A stretch of 64,000 nucleotides of DNA from Halocynthiibacter sp049608145 (GTDB lineage: Bacteria; Pseudomonadota; Alphaproteobacteria; Rhodobacterales; Rhodobacteraceae): the NCBI RefSeq assembly GCF_049608145.1, contig NZ_JBMYXF010000002.1, forward strand, positions 62,001 through 126,000, read 5' to 3'. The notes under the pieces are model-generated. The model saw only the letters and a program-made list of their open reading frames with translations. It was not told the DNA's origin and searched no databases. Within the stretch, counting starts at the first letter, position 1. Each line of letters opens with the position of its first letter. A program made the translations under genes and the position numbers. Shown here one piece after another: positions 40,724 to 49,824 of the stretch.

Positions 40724-43174
40724 ATGTCAGATTTCCCCACAAAAGCACGTGTGGTCATTATTGGTGGCGGTATCGTTGGGACCTCTAGCCTCTATCACCT
40801 GGCGAAAAAAGGCTGGACCGATTGTGTGCTGCTCGAAAAGAACGAGCTGACCGCTGGCTCCACTTGGCACGCGGCTGGTAACGTTCCGACGTTTTCGACC
40901 TCATGGTCGATCATGAACATGCAACGTTATTCGACTGAGCTGTATTCCGGCCTTGCGGAAGAAGTTGATTACCCGATGAACTATCACCAGACCGGTTCCA
41001 TCCGTCTGGCGCATACAAAAGAACGTATGCAGGAATTTGAACGTGCTTGTTCCATGGGCCGTTACCAGGGCATCGAGATGGAAATCTGGACACCCGAACA
41101 AGCCAAGGAAAACTACCCTTTCCTGGAAACCCATGATCTGGAAGGCGTGCTTTGGGACCCATCCGATGGTGATATCGATCCGGCACAGGTCACCCAGGCG
41201 CTGGCCAAAGGCGCACGTGACATGGGCGCGAAAATTCTGCGCTTCACCCCGGCGACCGGCGTGACCCAGAAGGACGACAAGACTTGGATCGTTCACACCG
41301 AAAAGGGTGATATTGAATGTGACTACGTCGTGAACGCGGGCGGGTATTACGCCCAGCGTATCGGCGAGATGTTCAAGCCATATGGCGGGCGTACCGTGCC
41401 GATGATGGTGATGGAACACCAATACCTGTTGACCGAACAGATCCCTGAGATCGAAGCCCACGTCAAAGAAACCGGCAAAAAACTGCCCCTGATCCGTGAC
41501 GTGGATGTGTCTTACTATCTGCGCCAGGAAAAGAACGGCTATAACCTTGGCCCGTATGAACCGAACTGTAAAGCCCATTGGGTGGATGCAGATGACGCCA
41601 TGCCGGAAGATTTCAGTTTCCAGCTGTGGCAGGAAGATCTGGACCGGATTGAAGACATCATGGTTGACGCCATGGCCCGTGTGCCACTGATGGAAACATC
41701 TGGTGTCTCCAGCGTCATCAACGGCCCGATCCCTTACGCACCGGATGGTCTGCCGCTGATCGGCCCGATGCCTGGCGTGGAAAATGCGTTTGAAGCCTGT
41801 GTCTTTACCTTTGGGATCGCCCAGGGCGGCGGTGCTGGTAAAGTGATGGCGGAATGGATCGTTGACGGTCACACAGAATGGGACATGTGGTCAGTCGATC
41901 CGCGTCGTTACACCGACTATACCGATCAGGATTACTGCAACCAGAAAGGCATGGAAGTCTACGGCAATGAATATGCCATGCATTTCCCACGCCACGAATG
42001 GCCCGCTGGCCGTGACAAAAAACTGTCACCTGTGCACGAAATGACCAAAGCCAAAGGCGCAGTATTCGGCGTGTATAACGGCTGGGAACGTGCGAACTGG
42101 TTTGCGCAGGACGGCGATGACACATCCCTTGAAGCCACACACACTTGGGGGCGTTCCGGCCCCTGGACCCAGCGCATTAAGGAAGAATGTGAAGCTGTAC
42201 GCGACGGCGTTGGTGTACTGGATCTGCCAGGTTTCTCGCGCTTTAACCTTGAAGGCGAAGGCGCTGCCGAATGGCTGCGTGGCATGGTGACCGGTGGTCT
42301 GCCAAAGGCTGGCCGCATGAACCTTGTGTACTTCTCCGATGACCGTGGCCGTATCCTGACAGAGATGTCCTGCATGCGTCACGCGGAAGATCACTTCACC
42401 ATGATCACCGCCGGGACTGCCCAGTGGCATGACTTTGAACTGCTGAAAAATGACCTGCCTGCAGGTCTGTCCCTGACCGACCACACCACAGAATGGGGCA
42501 CAATGATCGTGACCGGGCCAAAAACCCGCGAGCTGTTCGAAGGTCTGGGCACCGAAGCTGATCTGACATCAGGTTGGCTGACCCATCAGGATGCTGTTGT
42601 GGCAGGTACACCGTGTCGTTTGGTGCGCGTGTCCTTCGCCGGTGAACTTGGCTGGGAAGTGCATTGTCTGAACGAAAACCAGGCCGCTCTTTACACAGCG
42701 ATCACCGATGCAGGCGCGAAACCCTTTGGCATGTATGCGCTGGACAGTCTGCGTCTGGAAAAAGGCTACCGTGCATGGAAAGGCGATCTGTCCACAGATT
42801 ATTCCCTGCTGGAAGGTGGCCTAGGGCGTTTTGTTAAACTCGACAAACCACAGGATTTCCGCGGCAAAGCGGCGATACAGGCCGAAAAGCAACAAGGCAT
42901 TAAGAAAGGTTTTGTTACCCTCATCGTGGACGCGGGCGACACAGATGCACCCTACATGTCCTGCATCTGGAAAGACGGTGAAATTGTTGGTGAAACCACC
43001 TCCGGCGGCTGGGGCTATCGTGTGAACGCCTCTATCGCTTTGGGCATGGTGCGCGCCGATCTGGCAACACCGGGCACCGAGCTTGAGGTCGAAATCTACG
43101 GCGAGAAATGCCGCGCTGTCGTGCAAGAAGACCAACCGATCTGGGATCCGGCCAACGAACGTCTGCGGGCGTAA
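40724..43174 (+). CDS. FAD-dependent dimethylglycine/sarcosine dehydrogenase-like (DAO-GcvT)
   Basis: Cytoplasmic flavoprotein of 816 residues with an N-terminal DAO domain (about 1-420) and a C-terminal GcvT/tetrahydrofolate domain (about 440-816). FAD-binding GGGIVG is at 14-19. His49 in STWHAAGN corresponds to the covalent FAD-histidine of dimethylglycine dehydrogenase. The GcvT end closes with RAVVQEDQPIWDPANERLRA. The family demethylates dimethylglycine or sarcosine and passes the C1 unit to folate; the exact substrate is not decidable. A start ATG is preceded by AAAGGAC. It precedes the GlxA regulator by 1 nt, and a paralogue lies beyond it. Confidence 0.87.
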   Translation: MSDFPTKARVVIIGGGIVGTSSLYHLAKKGWTDCVLLEKNELTAGSTWHAAGNVPTFSTSWSIMNMQRYSTELYSGLAEEVDYPMNYHQTGSIRLAHTKERMQEFERACSMGRYQGIEMEIWTPEQAKENYPFLETHDLEGVLWDPSDGDIDPAQVTQALAKGARDMGAKILRFTPATGVTQKDDKTWIVHTEKGDIECDYVVNAGGYYAQRIGEMFKPYGGRTVPMMVMEHQYLLTEQIPEIEAHVKETGKKLPLIRDVDVSYYLRQEKNGYNLGPYEPNCKAHWVDADDAMPEDFSFQLWQEDLDRIEDIMVDAMARVPLMETSGVSSVINGPIPYAPDGLPLIGPMPGVENAFEACVFTFGIAQGGGAGKVMAEWIVDGHTEWDMWSVDPRRYTDYTDQDYCNQKGMEVYGNEYAMHFPRHEWPAGRDKKLSPVHEMTKAKGAVFGVYNGWERANWFAQDGDDTSLEATHTWGRSGPWTQRIKEECEAVRDGVGVLDLPGFSRFNLEGEGAAEWLRGMVTGGLPKAGRMNLVYFSDDRGRILTEMSCMRHAEDHFTMITAGTAQWHDFELLKNDLPAGLSLTDHTTEWGTMIVTGPKTRELFEGLGTEADLTSGWLTHQDAVVAGTPCRLVRVSFAGELGWEVHCLNENQAALYTAITDAGAKPFGMYALDSLRLEKGYRAWKGDLSTDYSLLEGGLGRFVKLDKPQDFRGKAAIQAEKQQGIKKGFVTLIVDAGDTDAPYMSCIWKDGEIVGETTSGGWGYRVNASIALGMVRADLATPGTELEVEIYGEKCRAVVQEDQPIWDPANERLRA

Positions 43175-43175
43175 G

Positions 43176-44189
43176 ATGGACGGGCGGTTTCAGGATATGA
43201 CCACCCCGCGTGCCTCTGCCCCATCACAGGCAGAGCACCCGGAGTGGCACGTCGATATTCTGCTGACTGAGGGCTTTGTTCTGACAGAACTTGCGTCGGT
43301 TGTTGATGTCTTGCGCATCGCCAACCGCGTCTCGGCGCATCCGTTGTTTCATTGGCACTATCGGTCTCGCCATGGCGGGCCCGTGGGTTGCCTTGCGGGT
43401 CTCAGCACCGAAACGACCCCCTTCCCGGAACGTCCAACCGCTGACTATGCCTTTATTCTGGGCAACTCCGATCCGGACTGCCCAGAACTTTCTATGAGAT
43501 CCGCGATTTCAACCTATAACTACCGTAATATCAAAGTCTTGCTGATGTCCGAGGCCGCCAGCCGTTACATCGCGGAAGCGGGCGAACAACACAGCAACCA
43601 TACCACCCACTGGGAAAATCGCGCCCTTTTGGATGAACGCGGCACGCCCGGTGAGGGATCCTATGCGCTGGCTGTGGATGACGGCAAACTGATGACCTGT
43701 GCGGGGATGGGGTCCACCGTTGATGTGACCCTGTCTTTACTGCGCAATCATATGTCTGCGGCCGCCGTTGCGACGGTGTCTGACATCATGCTGCATGAAA
43801 AGATCCGGGGATTTTCAACCCTGCAACCCTTTGGCGGAAAAGCGCTTTCCATCACCGGGGATACGGATCTGGATCAATGCATTGAGTTGATGCAGAACAA
43901 TATGGAAGAACCGCTGCAGATCAGCGAACTTGTCGCCTTGATCGGGATATCTTCGCGTTCGCTGGAACGAAAGTTCCGCCAGATCTTGGATTCAACTCCC
44001 AACACCTATTACCGTGAACTGCGCCTGAACCGGGCCAACACGCTGCTTCTGAATACATCTATGTCGGTGCGTGAAATCAGTCTGGCCTGTGGGTTTCCAA
44101 ATGGGTTTTCAAGCCTATTCCGCAGCCACTTTAATGTAACGCCCCTTGCCCGTCGCAAAAGCCGATTCAAAGTACAAATCAAGCTATAA
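43176..44189 (+). CDS. GlxA-family transcriptional regulator (DJ-1/PfpI + AraC), GbdR-like
   Basis: Regulator of 337 residues with an N-terminal DJ-1/PfpI-like sensor domain (about 20-190) and a C-terminal AraC-type HTH (about 230-337: LQISELVALIGISSRSLERKFRQ and REISLACGFPNGFSSLFRSHF). GbdR of Pseudomonas has this layout and activates glycine betaine/dimethylglycine catabolism. I place the start at 43176, 1 nt after the upstream stop; an in-frame ATG at 43197 is possible but its AGGA box is too close. It lies between two DMGDH-like genes, so it most likely controls them. Confidence 0.88.
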   Translation: MDGRFQDMTTPRASAPSQAEHPEWHVDILLTEGFVLTELASVVDVLRIANRVSAHPLFHWHYRSRHGGPVGCLAGLSTETTPFPERPTADYAFILGNSDPDCPELSMRSAISTYNYRNIKVLLMSEAASRYIAEAGEQHSNHTTHWENRALLDERGTPGEGSYALAVDDGKLMTCAGMGSTVDVTLSLLRNHMSAAAVATVSDIMLHEKIRGFSTLQPFGGKALSITGDTDLDQCIELMQNNMEEPLQISELVALIGISSRSLERKFRQILDSTPNTYYRELRLNRANTLLLNTSMSVREISLACGFPNGFSSLFRSHFNVTPLARRKSRFKVQIKL

Positions 44190-44229
44190 ATACCTCATAT
44201 GCGCCAAATACGGCGCATATGAGGTATTT
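44188..44229. repeat. Perfect 18-bp inverted repeat between the GlxA gene and the second DMGDH gene
   Basis: The 18-base left arm (44188-44205) is fully complementary to 44212-44229 with a 6-nt loop (AAATAC); the left arm overlaps the GlxA stop codon. The run TATTTTATTT follows. It can act as a terminator, or as an operator for the downstream gene, 51 bp away. Confidence 0.8.
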
Positions 44230-44279
44230 TATTTAGCCATTCCGTGCCACCCCTGAAGAAATTCTACAAGGAGATCGCC

Positions 44280-46730
44280 ATGAGCACCCTACCCGAAAAA
44301 GCCCGTGTCGTCATCGTCGGTGGCGGTGTCATTGGCTGTTCCGTTGCCTATCACCTGACCAAACAAGGTTGGAAAGACGTTGTTTTGCTGGAACGTAAAC
44401 AGCTGACATCCGGCACCACCTGGCATGCTGCGGGACTGATCGCGCAGCTGCGTGCAACTGCGAATATGACCAAATTGGCGAAATACAGCCAAGAACTGTA
44501 CGGCGCGCTGGAAGAAGAAACCGGTGTTGCAACTGGGTTTAAACGTTGCGGTTCCATTACTGTTGCCCTGACCGAAGAGCGCAAAGAAGAGATTTACCGC
44601 CAAGCAGCCATGGCACGGGCCTTTGGGGTTGAGGTTGAAGAAATCTCGAATGAACGCGTTGCGGAAATGTACCCACATTTGAATATCGAAGACGTTAAGG
44701 GTGCGGTCTATCTGCCGAAAGATGGGCAGGGTGACCCAGCGAACATCGCACTGGCGCTGGCCAAAGGCGCGCGTCAACGTGGCGGTCTGGTGAAAGAGCG
44801 CATCAAAGTCACCGGCATGACCAAAGATGGTCGCAAAGTGACTGGTGTTGATTGGGTCTCTGATGATGGGTCTGAAAGCGGCCACATTGAATGCGATATG
44901 GTTGTGAACTGTGCTGGCATGTGGGGCCATGAGGTTGGAAAAATGTCCGGCACCAATGTGCCACTGCACGCCTGCGAACATTTCTATATTGTGACCGAAG
45001 CCATTGAAGGGCTTACACAATTGCCGGTTTTGCGTGTGCCGGATGAATGCGCGTATTATAAAGAAGACGCGGGTAAAATGTTGCTGGGCGCGTTTGAACC
45101 AGAATCAAAACCTTGGGCGATGGACGGCATCCCGGACACGTTTGAATTTGATCAACTGCCCGAAGATTTCGACCACTTTGAGCCGATCCTTGAGAACGCC
45201 TGTAACCGTATGCCGATGCTGGCGGAAGCAGGTATTCACACCTTCTTTAACGGCCCCGAAAGCTTTACCCCGGATGATGCGTATCACCTTGGTCTTGCGC
45301 CTGAGATGGATAACGTCTGGGTCGCGGCGGGCTTTAACTCCATCGGTATTCAATCCGCTGGCGGGGCTGGCATGGCCTTGGCACAATGGATGGAAGCGGG
45401 CGAAAAACCCTTTGATCTTGGGGATGTAGACATCAGCCGGATGCATCCGTTCCAGGGCAACAAACAGTATTTGTTTGAACGGTCCAAGGAAACTTTGGGC
45501 CTGCTTTATGCGGATCACTTCCCCTATCGTCAGAAAGCCACAGCGCGCGGCGTGCGGCGCACACCGTTCCACCACCACCTGCTGGAACAGGGCGCTGTGA
45601 TGGGCGAACTTGGTGGCTGGGAACGCGCGAACTGGTTTGCGAATGAAGGCCAAAAGGCCGAATATGAATACACTTGGAAGCGTCAGAACTGGTTTGAAAA
45701 TTCCGCCGCTGAACACAAGGCTGTGCGCGAAAATGTTGGCATGTATGACATGTCGTCCTTCGGTAAAATCCGTGTGGAAGGCCGCGATGCAGAGGCATTT
45801 TTGAACTATGTTTGCGGTGCGAACATGTCAGTTCCGGCTGGAAAAATCGTTTATACGCAGTTCCTTAACTCTCGTGCGGGGATCGAAGCAGACGTCACAG
45901 TAACCCGGATGTCTGAGACTGCCTACCTGGTCGTGACCCCTGCAATCACCCGTCTGGCGGACCAAACTTGGATGCGCCGTCACGTGGGTGATTTCAACGT
46001 GGTGATCACCGATGTGACCGCTGGCGAAGGCGTTCTTGCGATCATGGGGCCGAATGCCCGTGATCTGCTGGCAAAGGTGTCTCCGAATGATTTCTCTAAT
46101 GATACCAACCCCTTCGGGACCGCCCAGGAGATCGAACTTGGCATGGGTCTGGCGCGTGCGCACCGTGTGACTTATGTCGGCGAACTTGGTTGGGAGCTGT
46201 ATGTGCCGTCCGAAATGGCCGGTCACGCCTTTGAAACCCTGCATGAAGCGGGCCAGGATATGGGGCTGAAACTGTGCGGCATGCATATGATGGACAGCTG
46301 CCGGATCGAAAAAGGCTTCCGTCACTTTGGCCATGATATCACCTGTGAAGACAATGTGATTGATGCGGGACTTGGTTTTGCTGTGAAAGTGGATAAGCCT
46401 GATTTCATTGGTAAATCTGCGGTTATCGCGCGCAAAGAAACCGGTCCGAAAATGCGCATGGTTCAGTTCAAACTGTCTGATCCTGAACTGCTGCTGTACC
46501 ACAATGAGCCAATCATCCGTGACGGTGAAATCGTGGGTTACATCAGTTCTGGCAACTATGGTCACACCCTGGGCGCGGCAATTGGCATGGGCTATGTGCC
46601 GTGCGAAGGCGAAAAGCCAACCGATGTTTTGGCGTCCACTTATGAGATCGACGTCATGGGCACACGGGTGAAAGCCGAGGCATCCTTGAAGCCAATGTAT
46701 GACCCGAAATCAGAGCGCGTGAAGGTCTGA
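44280..46730 (+). CDS. Second FAD-dependent dimethylglycine/sarcosine dehydrogenase-like (DAO-GcvT)
   Basis: Paralogue of the enzyme upstream, also 816 residues with DAO and GcvT domains. GGGVIG (14-19) and His49 in TTWHAAGL match the FAD-linkage pattern. The C-terminal GcvT part includes VTAGEGVLAIMGPNARDLL and HRVTYVGELGWELYVPSE. The start after AAGGAGATCGCC is well supported. Two paralogues around one regulator suggest successive demethylations (for example dimethylglycine then sarcosine), but which does which cannot be told. A terminator follows. Confidence 0.87.
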   Translation: MSTLPEKARVVIVGGGVIGCSVAYHLTKQGWKDVVLLERKQLTSGTTWHAAGLIAQLRATANMTKLAKYSQELYGALEEETGVATGFKRCGSITVALTEERKEEIYRQAAMARAFGVEVEEISNERVAEMYPHLNIEDVKGAVYLPKDGQGDPANIALALAKGARQRGGLVKERIKVTGMTKDGRKVTGVDWVSDDGSESGHIECDMVVNCAGMWGHEVGKMSGTNVPLHACEHFYIVTEAIEGLTQLPVLRVPDECAYYKEDAGKMLLGAFEPESKPWAMDGIPDTFEFDQLPEDFDHFEPILENACNRMPMLAEAGIHTFFNGPESFTPDDAYHLGLAPEMDNVWVAAGFNSIGIQSAGGAGMALAQWMEAGEKPFDLGDVDISRMHPFQGNKQYLFERSKETLGLLYADHFPYRQKATARGVRRTPFHHHLLEQGAVMGELGGWERANWFANEGQKAEYEYTWKRQNWFENSAAEHKAVRENVGMYDMSSFGKIRVEGRDAEAFLNYVCGANMSVPAGKIVYTQFLNSRAGIEADVTVTRMSETAYLVVTPAITRLADQTWMRRHVGDFNVVITDVTAGEGVLAIMGPNARDLLAKVSPNDFSNDTNPFGTAQEIELGMGLARAHRVTYVGELGWELYVPSEMAGHAFETLHEAGQDMGLKLCGMHMMDSCRIEKGFRHFGHDITCEDNVIDAGLGFAVKVDKPDFIGKSAVIARKETGPKMRMVQFKLSDPELLLYHNEPIIRDGEIVGYISSGNYGHTLGAAIGMGYVPCEGEKPTDVLASTYEIDVMGTRVKAEASLKPMYDPKSERVKV

Positions 46731-46762
46731 TCTTAACGAAGGTTAAGAGTTAAAAATTTATG

Positions 46763-46796
46763 AAAGCGGGGCGAGGCGACTCATCCCGCTTTTTCT
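46763..46796 (+). terminator. Terminator after the second DMGDH-like gene
   Basis: AAAGCGGG (46763-46770) pairs with CCCGCTTT (46785-46792), loop of 14 nt, followed by TTCTTTG. A small hairpin CTTAAC/GTTAAG (46732-46747) lies just before. Confidence 0.75.
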
Positions 46797-46828
46797 TTGT
46801 TAATAAGGGAAATTCGGCGATTTTCAGG

Positions 46829-46895
46829 ATACACAAACCATGCACAACTTATGCACAACCTATGCATACAACATGCAGCCCCTTCCGGATTAACG
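46829..46895. repeat. Intergenic element copy B with 11-bp phased ATGCA repeats
   Basis: ATGCA at 46840, 46851, 46862 and 46873, exactly 11 bp apart. The left flank ATACACAAA and right flank CCGGATTAACG are the same as copy A at 3224. TTATGCACA (46849-46857) is a perfect match to the DnaA box TTATNCACA. It lies 112 bp before rarD, after the terminator of the preceding gene. Confidence 0.75.
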
Positions 46896-47006
46896 CGCCG
46901 TACGGGGCGAAATGGTTAACATCAGCATCTGTGATCGACAGCCACACGAAACACGCCTTTTCTTCGCGCCCAGACCTGCCATAAAGGCGGTCTGGAGGAT
47001 TGCGCG

Positions 47007-47903
47007 ATGACGGATCAGGTGAATGAAGATAAGGACACGCCAAAGGGGTTGGCCCTTGCGGTGACGGTCTATCTGCTGTGGGGGTTCCTGCCGCTTTACA
47101 TGAAACTGTTGTCCCATATTCCAGCGGCCGAAGTTGTTGCGCACCGCGTCATTTGGTCTGTTCCGATTGCCGGGCTTGTGCTGGTGGTCATGCGCCGCAC
47201 AGGCGATCTGTCTGAAGCCCTGCGCAGCCCGAAAACATTGATGGTGGCCATGATCCCCGCCGCGCTTGTGTCGTTGAACTGGGGAATTTATGTCTGGGCG
47301 ATTACCTCGGGTAATGCTTTGGACGCCGCGTTGGGATATTACATGAACCCACTGTTCAGCATCTTGTTGGGGGCGATCATTCTGCGCGAAAGACTGTCGC
47401 CCTGGCAAAAGGTTTCGGTGGTTATTGCGGGCGTTGCGGTTGCGATTCTGCTGACCACTGCCAGTGCCGTGCCTTGGGCCGCCTTTGGTATGATGCTGAC
47501 CTGGGGGTTCTATGCGTTTTTCAAAAAATCCCTGCCCATCGGCCCAAACCAGGGCTTCCTGCTTGAGGTTCTATTGCTGACGCCCCCGGCCATTCTTTAT
47601 CTGATCTGGGTGCATGTCAGCGGCGGTGGTTTTTTCCTGACATCCATGGATAACACATTGTTGTTGTTGGGCTGTGGCGTGGTCACGGCGGTGCCTTTGC
47701 TGATTTATGCCAACAGCGCGAAATTGTTGCGCCTGTCGACAATCGGGATTTTGCAGTATATCGCACCGACGATGATATTCCTGTCCGCGATCTTCCTGTT
47801 CGGAGAAGAGGTCGACGCGGCGCGGCGCATGGCCTTCCCCCTGATCTGGCTGGCGCTGGTGATTTATTCCGTGCCACTGATCCGGCAGATGAGAGCAAAA
47901 TGA
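47007..47903 (+). CDS. rarD: RarD-family EamA transporter
   Basis: Inner-membrane protein of 298 residues with ten hydrophobic segments. LALAVTVYLLWGFLPLYMKLL at the start and the VAHRVIWSVPIAG block are typical of RarD, which was first reported as a chloramphenicol-resistance permease. Real substrate unknown. The stop overlaps the pseudouridine synthase start by 4 nt (ATGA). Confidence 0.85.
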   Translation: MTDQVNEDKDTPKGLALAVTVYLLWGFLPLYMKLLSHIPAAEVVAHRVIWSVPIAGLVLVVMRRTGDLSEALRSPKTLMVAMIPAALVSLNWGIYVWAITSGNALDAALGYYMNPLFSILLGAIILRERLSPWQKVSVVIAGVAVAILLTTASAVPWAAFGMMLTWGFYAFFKKSLPIGPNQGFLLEVLLLTPPAILYLIWVHVSGGGFFLTSMDNTLLLLGCGVVTAVPLLIYANSAKLLRLSTIGILQYIAPTMIFLSAIFLFGEEVDAARRMAFPLIWLALVIYSVPLIRQMRAK

Positions 47904-48547
47904 GCGCAGATTACAATCCGCCAAACGACCCGCTGGTGGTCATCCATGCCGACCATCACCTGTTGTTGGTGGACAAGCCTGCCGGGCTTTTGTCGGTACC
48001 CGGGAAAGGCCCCGAACTGGCAGATTGCCTGCTGACGCGGGTGCAAACCGCATTTCCTGAAGCCCTGCTGGTGCATCGGTTGGATCGTGACACATCTGGC
48101 GTGATGGTTTTTGCCCTGACGCCCCATGCGCAACGCCACCTTGGCCTGCAATTTGAAAAGCGCCAAACAAAGAAAACATATGTTGCAAGGGTTTACGGAA
48201 CATTAGAGCCGAAAGAAGGCACGGTTGAGCTGCCCCTGATCGTGGACTGGCCGAACCGCCCATTGCAAATGGTCTGCCATGAAACCGGCAAGGCGGCGCA
48301 TACAGATTGGCGTGTCGTGCGGCATGAAAATGGCGAAACGCGCGTGCGGCTGTTCCCAAAAACCGGGCGTTCGCATCAGTTGCGCGTGCATATGCTGGCG
48401 CTGGGGCATCCTATTCTGGGTGATCCGTTTTACGCCACCGGTGACGCGTTGAATGCGCCCCGACTGATGCTGCACGCCGAAACCCTACAACTGCGTCATC
48501 CGGATGGCGGCAAGGGGATGCGGTTCACCGCGAAATGCCCGTTCTAG
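47900..48547 (+). CDS. RluA-family pseudouridine synthase
   Basis: RNA pseudouridine synthase of 215 residues. The catalytic block HRLDRDTSG (Asp62) is present, with KTYVARVYG, GRSHQLRVHM and LGHPILGD. There is no S4 domain, so it resembles RluA itself (23S rRNA U746 and tRNA U32) more than RluC/D. The exact target is not determined. Translationally coupled to rarD. Confidence 0.88.
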   Translation: MSADYNPPNDPLVVIHADHHLLLVDKPAGLLSVPGKGPELADCLLTRVQTAFPEALLVHRLDRDTSGVMVFALTPHAQRHLGLQFEKRQTKKTYVARVYGTLEPKEGTVELPLIVDWPNRPLQMVCHETGKAAHTDWRVVRHENGETRVRLFPKTGRSHQLRVHMLALGHPILGDPFYATGDALNAPRLMLHAETLQLRHPDGGKGMRFTAKCPF

Positions 48548-48617
48548 GCTGACCATGGGTAAAGCTTGAATATACACCGCAATCCCCGCATGTTTATGCA
48601 AGGATTGAGAGGGCGAT

Positions 48618-49739
48618 ATGAATAAAGCGGTTATCTCTGGCAGTGGTGTCTTCACCCCGGAAAACATCATCACCAACGCGGAACTTGTCACGGCGTTTAA
48701 CGCATATGCAGATAAGTGGAACGCAGAACATGCGGGCGCGATTGACGCTGGTGACGTTGGGCCCATGGGCCATTCTAGCGAGGAATTTATCGTTGCCGCA
48801 TCGGGTATTCATCAACGTTTTGTCATGGACAAAGTCGGTATTCTTGATCCTGATGTGATGCACCCGCTGCTGCGCCAGCGCGGGGATGATGAACCTGGGA
48901 TCATGGCTGAAATGGCCGTGAATGCCTGTCAGAAGGCGATGATACAGGCTGGGAAATCTGCGGAAGATGTGGATGCCGTGATTGTCGCTGCATCAAACAT
49001 GGAACGCGCCTATCCGGCGATCGCGATTGAGGTCCAGACACTGCTGGGCATTCAGGGGTTTGGCTTTGATATGAATGTCGCCTGTTCCTCTGCCACCTTT
49101 GGGATCCAGGCGGCCGCAGACATGGTGCGTGCGGGGACTGCGCGGGCAATCCTGGTGGTCAACCCAGAAATCTGTTCCGGCCATCTGGAATGGCGTGATC
49201 GCGATTGTCACTTCATCTTTGGCGACGTGGCGACCGCAACGCTGGTGGAACGCGGTGATCTGGCCCGCGATGGTAGTTTTGAAATCCTATCCACCCGATG
49301 CGCAACAGAGTTTTCCAATAACATCCGCAATAACAATGGCTTCCTACGGCGTTCGCGCCCGGATGGCGTGCAGGATCGTCGGGATATGCAGTTCATGCAA
49401 AATGGACGAAAAGTGTTTAAGGAAGTCCTGCCCATGGTGTCAAAACACATCCTAGGGCATCTGGATGATGAAGGAATCCAAACCGATCAACTGAACCGCC
49501 TGTGGCTGCATCAGGCGAATAAGGCGATGAATGATTTCATTGGAAAGAAAGTTCTGGGCCGCGTGCCCGAGACGGGTGAACAGCCGAATATTTTGCAGGA
49601 TTACGCCAACACAAGTTCGGCGGGGTCCATCATTGCCTTCAGCAAATTCAGTGACGATCTGAAGGCCGGGGATCATGGGGTAATCTGTTCTTTCGGCGCC
49701 GGATATTCCGTGGGTTCTGTGATTGTAAGACGTCTCTAA
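48618..49739 (+). CDS. 3-oxoacyl-ACP synthase III family (KAS III)
   Basis: Condensing enzyme of 373 residues, longer than E. coli FabH. The nucleophile is Cys156 in NVACSSATF; the His and Asn partners are in LWLHQANK and DYANTSSAGS. The extended N-terminal part (about residues 25-60) and length recall the Pseudomonas FabH-like shunt enzymes that take medium-chain acyl-CoA. It is a single-gene unit ending at the terminator at 49771. Whether it primes fatty acid synthesis or works on another starter is open. Confidence 0.87.
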   Translation: MNKAVISGSGVFTPENIITNAELVTAFNAYADKWNAEHAGAIDAGDVGPMGHSSEEFIVAASGIHQRFVMDKVGILDPDVMHPLLRQRGDDEPGIMAEMAVNACQKAMIQAGKSAEDVDAVIVAASNMERAYPAIAIEVQTLLGIQGFGFDMNVACSSATFGIQAAADMVRAGTARAILVVNPEICSGHLEWRDRDCHFIFGDVATATLVERGDLARDGSFEILSTRCATEFSNNIRNNNGFLRRSRPDGVQDRRDMQFMQNGRKVFKEVLPMVSKHILGHLDDEGIQTDQLNRLWLHQANKAMNDFIGKKVLGRVPETGEQPNILQDYANTSSAGSIIAFSKFSDDLKAGDHGVICSFGAGYSVGSVIVRRL

Positions 49740-49770
49740 GCGCTTTCATCTTGCTATAAATACTCAAACA

Positions 49771-49798
49771 AAAACGCCCGCAAAACTGCGGGCGTTTT
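49771..49798. terminator. Bidirectional terminator
   Basis: AAAACGCCCGCA (49771-49782) pairs perfectly with TGCGGGCGTTTT (49787-49798), loop AAAC. It serves the KAS III gene and the converging aldehyde dehydrogenase gene. Confidence 0.92.
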
Positions 49799-49824
49799 CT
49801 GGTTTTCCAGTTTGTGAACTATGC

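Noticed and set aside
40901..41872. Minus-strand frame of 323 codons over DMGDH1
   Set aside because: Antisense to a long conserved enzyme; biased composition with many His and Phe.
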